In this document: piece after piece, positions 6,004-9,275 of the stretch
Layout: each line of letters starts with the position of its first letter
How positions within the stretch are numbered: position 1 is the stretch's first letter
From: Pseudomonadota bacterium
GTDB lineage: Bacteria > Myxococcota > Myxococcia > Myxococcales > Anaeromyxobacteraceae
Length of the DNA stretch: 9,275 nucleotides
Assembly (NCBI GenBank): GCA_023428085.1
Contig: JAEYZK010000359.1
Location: 1-9,275 of the forward strand
Reading direction: 5' to 3'
The notes under the pieces: generated by a model
Told to the model about the DNA's origin: nothing
Database searches by the model: none
What the model saw: only the letters and a program-made list of their open reading frames with translations
Made by a program: the position numbers and the translations under genes

Positions 6004-7653
6004 GCCCCTCCGGTCCGGATCCTCCCCTTCGGCGGCCTCGGCGAGATCGGCATGAACTGCCTGGCCGTCGAGTGCGACGGCCGGATCGCCGTGGTGGACT
6101 GCGGCATCCTCTTCCCGAACGAGCCCATCGGGGTGGACGTCATCGCCCCCGACCTCTCGTGGCTCCGGGAGCGGCGCGAGCAGGTCGGCGCCGTCTTCCT
6201 CACCCACGGTCACGAGGACCACATCGGCGCGCTGCCGTTCCTGCTCCGGGACGTGCCGGTCCCGGTCTACGGGACGCCGTTCACGCTGGCGCTCCTCCGC
6301 CCGCGCCTGTCGGAGGCGAACGTGCAGGCGGATCTGCGCGTGGTGACGCCGGGTGACGTGCGCCCGGCCGGCGCGTCCTCGCCGATCTCCGCGCGGTTCC
6401 TCGCGGTCACGCACTCGATCCCGGACGCCTGCGGCCTCGCCCTCTCGACCCCCCAGGGGACGATCGTCCACACGGGCGACTTCAAGATCGACCCGACGCC
6501 GGTCCGCGGGCCGGGCATGGACCTGGCCGCCCTCGAGGGGCTCGGGCGGGAGGGCGTGCGCCTCCTCCTCTCCGACTCGACCAACGCCGAGCGCGCCGGC
6601 GTCTCGCTCTCCGAGGCGCAGGTCGGGCCGGCGCTCGAGGAGGCGTTCGAGGGCGCGCGCGGCCGGGTGTTCGTCGCCTGCTTCGCGAGCAACGTCCACC
6701 GCATCCAGGGGATCGTGAACGCGGCCCGGGCGTTCGGCCGGCGGCTCGCCTTCCTGGGCCGCTCGATGGAGGCCAACGTCGAGATCGCCCTGAACCTCGG
6801 CTACCTCGAGATGCCGGGGTGGATGCCGGTCTCGAACGCCGAGGCGCGGACGCTCCCGCGGAAGGAGCTCTGCGTCCTCACCACCGGCACGCAGGGCGAG
6901 CCCCGCAGCGCGCTCGCCCGGCTCGCCCGCGGCGAGCACCCGGACCTCGAGATCTCGCCCGGGGACCTCGTCATCCTGTCCTCGCGGTTCATCCCGGGGA
7001 ACGAGATCGCGGTCGGACAGGTCGTGAACGATCTCGCCCGCCGCGGCGCGGAGGTGGTCTACGAGAGCCTGCGCCCGCTCCACGTCTCGGGCCACGCGCA
7101 GGAGGCGGAGCAGCGGCGGGTCATCTCGCTCGCCCGGCCGGCGCACTTCGTCCCGATCCACGGCGAGTACCGCCACCTCGCGAAGCACGCGGCCCACGCC
7201 GCCGCGGAGGGCGTGCGGGGCCGGACCATCCTCACCGACGGCCAGGTGCTCGAGCTCTCCGACGCGGGCGCCGCCGTGCTCCCGGATCGCGTGCCCACCG
7301 GCCGCGTCTACACCGACCGCGAGCTCCTCGTGGGCGAGGACATCGGGGCCATGGTGGTCCGCGATCGCCGCCTGCTCTCGGAGGCGGGCCTCTGCATCGC
7401 GGTCCTCGTCGTCGAGCGCGCCACCGGCGCGATCGTGCGCGGCCCGGAGCTCTTCGCGCGCGGGGTGGCGGCGTTCGAGGGCAACGAGGAGGAGCTCCGC
7501 GGCGAGGTCCTCCGCGCCCTCGAGGAGCTCTCGCCCAACGCGCGCGCCTCGGTCGAGGAGGTCCAGGAGGCGATCCGCCTCGCGGTGCGGCGGTACTTCC
7601 GGAAGACCACCGGGCGGAGGCCCACGGTCCTGCCGGTGGTGCTGGAGCTGTAG
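6001..7653 (+). CDS. rnj: Ribonuclease J (metallo-beta-lactamase/beta-CASP RNase)
   Basis: Endoribonuclease and 5'-3' exoribonuclease in mRNA decay and rRNA maturation, 550 residues, the usual full length. It opens with RILPFGGLGEIGMN, typical of RNase J. Zinc-binding motif HGHEDH spans 69-74 (H69, H71, D73, H74). Further ligands are H138 (THSIPD), D160 (HTGDFK) and H387 (PIHGEYRHL). The beta-CASP domain begins near SDSTN (191-195) and continues with GRSMEAN, TGTQGEP and SSRFIPGNE; H361/H365 lie in HVSGHAQEAE, the 5'-phosphate and catalytic region. The C-terminal domain is present to the end. GTG 6001 was chosen because the conserved N-terminus begins a few residues later; TTG 5992 is the alternative. 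It is transcribed away from EF-G and has its own promoter region. Confidence 0.96.
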   Translation: MAPPVRILPFGGLGEIGMNCLAVECDGRIAVVDCGILFPNEPIGVDVIAPDLSWLRERREQVGAVFLTHGHEDHIGALPFLLRDVPVPVYGTPFTLALLRPRLSEANVQADLRVVTPGDVRPAGASSPISARFLAVTHSIPDACGLALSTPQGTIVHTGDFKIDPTPVRGPGMDLAALEGLGREGVRLLLSDSTNAERAGVSLSEAQVGPALEEAFEGARGRVFVACFASNVHRIQGIVNAARAFGRRLAFLGRSMEANVEIALNLGYLEMPGWMPVSNAEARTLPRKELCVLTTGTQGEPRSALARLARGEHPDLEISPGDLVILSSRFIPGNEIAVGQVVNDLARRGAEVVYESLRPLHVSGHAQEAEQRRVISLARPAHFVPIHGEYRHLAKHAAHAAAEGVRGRTILTDGQVLELSDAGAAVLPDRVPTGRVYTDRELLVGEDIGAMVVRDRRLLSEAGLCIAVLVVERATGAIVRGPELFARGVAAFEGNEEELRGEVLRALEELSPNARASVEEVQEAIRLAVRRYFRKTTGRRPTVLPVVLEL

Positions 7654-7698
7654 GCGCACTGGGAATGCGAGAGCCAGGCGGACTTCGCTCTCCGCTCG

Positions 7699-7715
7699 CC
7701 CTGAGCCGATCAGGG
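7699..7715 (+). terminator. Weak hairpin downstream of RNase J, possible transcript end
   Basis: CCCTGA (7699-7704) and TCAGGG (7710-7715) form a perfect 6-bp stem with a 5-base loop, 46 bases after the RNase J stop. A second possible stem, GAGAGC (7669-7674) with GCTCTC (7687-7692), lies just before it. No T-tract follows either stem, so termination here is only a suggestion and could instead depend on Rho. Confidence 0.25.
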
Positions 7716-7872
7716 AGCTGAGCGTGGCCGTTCACTTACCGTACGCCTCGCCTGGGGCGCGTTGCCGTGGGGCGGCCGGCCGGGCCCGCCGGGCTCGCCG
7801 ACCAGGGTCGAGTGCTCGGCGCCCACGAACAGTCGTAGAACGCGCGCGTGCCGCAGGTGATCCCGCGGGCGC

Positions 7873-7920
7873 GCCGCCGAAACTCGGCGGCCACCTCCGC
7901 GCTTCGCGCGGGTGGCCGCC
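7873..7920. repeat. Two overlapping, mutually exclusive GC-rich hairpins
   Basis: First stem: 7873-7880 with 7884-7891, a perfect 8 bp around the loop AAC. Second stem: 7886-7894 with 7912-7920 (9 bp), continuing after a 2-base bulge as CCGCGC (7897-7902) with GCGCGG (7906-7911) around the loop TTC, 15 bp in all. The right arm of the first is part of the left arm of the second, so only one can form at a time. GCCGCC near 7915-7920 could also pair with GGCGGC at about 7930-7935. These are the strongest structures in the gap. Confidence 0.55.
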
Positions 7921-8082
7921 TCGGACATCGGCGGCGCGCGCGCTCACTCCTCCACGCGCGCGTGCCACGCCAGCCGGCGTTCGGCGCCTGCGCTGATGGT
8001 CGGCTCGCTCCGGCGGGCCCGCCCGGCCGCCTGGGCGGCGTTGCTTGTGGCGGCTCGGCTGCGGGTTCGGGTCGGATGGCGC

Positions 8083-8733
8083 TCAGGCCGGTTTCGACGC
8101 TTGGAGGCTTTCGCGGAAGGATCTGAACGCGCGACACCGGTTCGCGACGGCGGTCAGACTCAGCAGAGCGGCGATCGTCTTGCGAACCTCCGCGGCAGCC
8201 TTCCCCGACCGAGCGATCGCGTCATCGAGCAGCCGCTTGGCTTCGCGCGGTCTCATCGCCTCCGGCTCGGCCGTGGCGGGAAACTCGACGCCGAGCGAGC
8301 CCTGCACCGCGGCATGGTCGGAGACGAGCCATGCCTCGAACTCTTGAACGGCCACTCCGATCGCGCATGCTCCCAGGTCCGCTGTCCAGTCTCGGAGATC
8401 TCTTTCGCGGCCGGCTTCCCCATCGGCGTCCACCAAGATGACGAACACGTCCGGCTTCATCTGGCCGGGGGCCCACCCGGCGAGGAGTTGGCGGACGATC
8501 GGACGGTGCCGGAGCTGGGAGCCTCGGGCCACGAGCCCCGTGCCGGTTCTCAGCGGCTCGATGAAGCGAACCGCCTCGGGCGGGAGCTTGGAGTCCTCGC
8601 TCAAGATCCGCCGAACGAGCACGTGCGCGGGACCCTCGAGGCCGGCTGGCACGACCGACCCCGGCGCGGGCCTGGCCGCGAAGCCGGCGGTCTCGCGACT
8701 GCCCTCGGCGTGGACCGCGACCCGGACGCTCAT
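8083..8733 (-). CDS. DUF4276-like protein with TOPRIM-style acidic motifs
   Basis: Complete protein of 216 residues. Its layout fits the DUF4276 group, commonly found next to SMC/ABC-like AAA ATPases and thought to have a TOPRIM-like fold: an N-terminal strand ending in E10-G11 (VAVHAEGSRE), the DxD strand FVILVDADGE (D102, D104), then QEFEAWL (130-136, with E131 and E133), a hallmark of the family. The acidic residues expected to bind metal are intact, so nuclease or phosphotransfer activity is plausible but unproven. ATG 8733 lies 9 bases after the stop of the upstream ATPase gene and has no good Shine-Dalgarno site at normal distance, suggesting translational coupling. In the first 66 codons about 7 end in A or T, more than in RNase J, hinting at horizontal acquisition. 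The family call is from memory of motifs. Confidence 0.8.
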   Translation of the reverse strand: MSVRVAVHAEGSRETAGFAARPAPGSVVPAGLEGPAHVLVRRILSEDSKLPPEAVRFIEPLRTGTGLVARGSQLRHRPIVRQLLAGWAPGQMKPDVFVILVDADGEAGRERDLRDWTADLGACAIGVAVQEFEAWLVSDHAAVQGSLGVEFPATAEPEAMRPREAKRLLDDAIARSGKAAAEVRKTIAALLSLTAVANRCRAFRSFRESLQASKPA

Positions 8734-8742
8734 GAATGAAGA

Positions 8743-9275
8743 CTACACCCCAGGTACGCCACCGAGGCTGCCGGAGAGCCACGCTTCGCGCAGCGATTCC
8801 CGGTACTCGGCGAAGTAGCGAGGCCAGTCGGGGTCGTTGGAAGGAACAGACTTCACGGTGGTCGAGCCGGTCTGCGGATCCCTTCCGACGAACCGGACCT
8901 CCTGCGGCTCGAGGTACTCCAGAAGTTCCGGCGAGTGGGTCGCGAGGACCACCTGGATCGGAGCGCGGCCGCCTTCGCCGCGCGTGAGACCCCGCAGGAA
9001 GGCGACGAGCTGCTCGAGGAGGTAGGGATGCAACCCGCGCTCGGGCTCCTCGATCGCGACGAGCGAGATCGGCGGGCTCTGGTACTGAAGGGTGAGGAAC
9101 GAGGTCAGGAGGATCGTTCCGTCCGAGACCTCTTGCGGCGTGTACCAGACGCTCGGGTTCCAGCGGTCCTGATAACGGAGCTGATGAGCGCCGTTCCCGA
9201 CGGGGGCGACGTCCACGTCCGTGAACAGGGGGATCAGGGAGCAAATCTGCTGTGCGAGTTCGGACTGCTGCTTCC
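8743..9275 (-). CDS. SMC/ABC-type AAA ATPase, C-terminal part (5' end beyond window)
   Basis: The frame is open to the right edge, with 176 residues visible before TAG 8745-8743. It shows the C-terminal half of a RecF/SMC-like ATPase of the AAA_21/COG4637 kind: signature motif VSDGT (9129-9115), Walker B LVAIEEPERGLHP (9063-9025, with the Glu-Glu pair), and the H-loop LATHSPE (8946-8926). The N-terminal Walker A half must lie outside the window. A GTG at 9216 is in frame, but the open frame before it and the need for Walker A argue that it is internal. Such ATPases pair with DUF4276, DUF4435 or OLD TOPRIM proteins and are thought to sense a trigger and control the partner. Third positions are looser than in the housekeeping genes (9 of the last 37 codons end in A or T). 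Confidence 0.88.
   Translation of the reverse strand, partial: KQQSELAQQICSLIPLFTDVDVAPVGNGAHQLRYQDRWNPSVWYTPQEVSDGTILLTSFLTLQYQSPPISLVAIEEPERGLHPYLLEQLVAFLRGLTRGEGGRAPIQVVLATHSPELLEYLEPQEVRFVGRDPQTGSTTVKSVPSNDPDWPRYFAEYRESLREAWLSGSLGGVPGV

Larger units (their letters stand above)
7654..8082. other. 429-bp gene-free gap between convergent genes, rich in hairpins
   Basis: No frame in either strand gives a protein I recognise. The open frames here are Arg/Ala/Pro-rich, as expected from random GC-rich DNA. The stretch contains several strong inverted repeats (7699-7715, 7873-7891, 7886-7920, 8012-8023, 8026-8039) and the palindrome ACGCGCGCGT twice (7840-7849 and 7954-7963), each followed by GCC. 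I find no tRNA fold and no terminator with a T-run. It may hold transcription ends of both genes, a structured RNA, or remains of a lost gene. Confidence 0.5.

Noticed and set aside
5818..7659. Upstream extension of the EF-G frame beyond GTG 5817
   Set aside because: It runs antisense through RNase J and has no EF-G similarity. GGAGG six bases before the GTG and the normal family N-terminus fix the start.
7710..7928. 72-codon minus-strand frame in the gap, beginning MSEAATRAKRGGG
   Set aside because: It is Arg/Gly/Pro-rich with no family resemblance, is mostly composed of the inverted repeats, and competes with other equally plausible frames.
8095..8140. Minus-strand segment resembling a tRNA T-arm (GTTCAGATCC) at the start of a small open frame
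   Set aside because: The bases flanking GTTCAGAT do not form a 5-bp T-stem and no anticodon or acceptor stem can be drawn. The segment is the 3' coding end of the DUF4276 gene.
1..9275. CRISPR arrays, insertion sequences, attachment sites
   Set aside because: No regularly spaced repeats of 20 or more bases, no transposase or integrase motifs, and no terminal inverted repeats with target duplications were seen by eye.

Overview
This very GC-rich window (about 62-80% G+C in the 60-base lines I counted by hand) has almost exclusively G/C third codon positions in its housekeeping genes. It reads like a chromosome segment from the Myxococcota / former Deltaproteobacteria, possibly near Anaeromyxobacter. 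That assignment rests on base composition, on an EF-G of the spirochaete-planctomycete-deltaproteobacterium (mitochondrial-like) type, and on a one-piece RNase J. It is an inference, not a database result.

Layout from left to right. (1) At 1-142 is the 3' end of an unidentified plus-strand gene, whose stop codon overlaps the stop codon of a convergent gene. (2) A minus-strand block, read from right to left, holds EF-G (5817-3727), a P-loop ATPase fused to a probable SLOG-type domain (3709-2423), and a UvrD/PcrA helicase (2382-139). The gaps are 17 and 40 bases, so these three are probably one transcript. (3) At 5818-6000 is a short divergent control region with a weak EF-G promoter candidate and small repeats. 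(4) At 6001-7653 is plus-strand RNase J. (5) At 7654-8082 are 429 bases with no convincing gene but several strong GC-rich hairpins. (6) At 8083-9275, minus strand, is an accessory gene pair: the 3' part of an SMC/ABC-type AAA ATPase, cut by the window edge, and a complete DUF4276-like protein with TOPRIM-style acidic motifs. Its third codon positions are visibly less G/C-rich than those of its neighbours.

The central genes deal with translation (EF-G), RNA turnover (RNase J) and DNA repair or transcription-replication conflict (UvrD/PcrA with a C-terminal Tudor-like domain). The fused ATPase between EF-G and UvrD has no known function. The ATPase plus DUF4276 pair resembles the two-gene design of ABC-ATPase/TOPRIM phage-defence modules such as PARIS or split OLD systems, and is the most plausible defence locus here. 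The two objects most worth pursuing are this pair and the ATPase-SLOG fusion protein.
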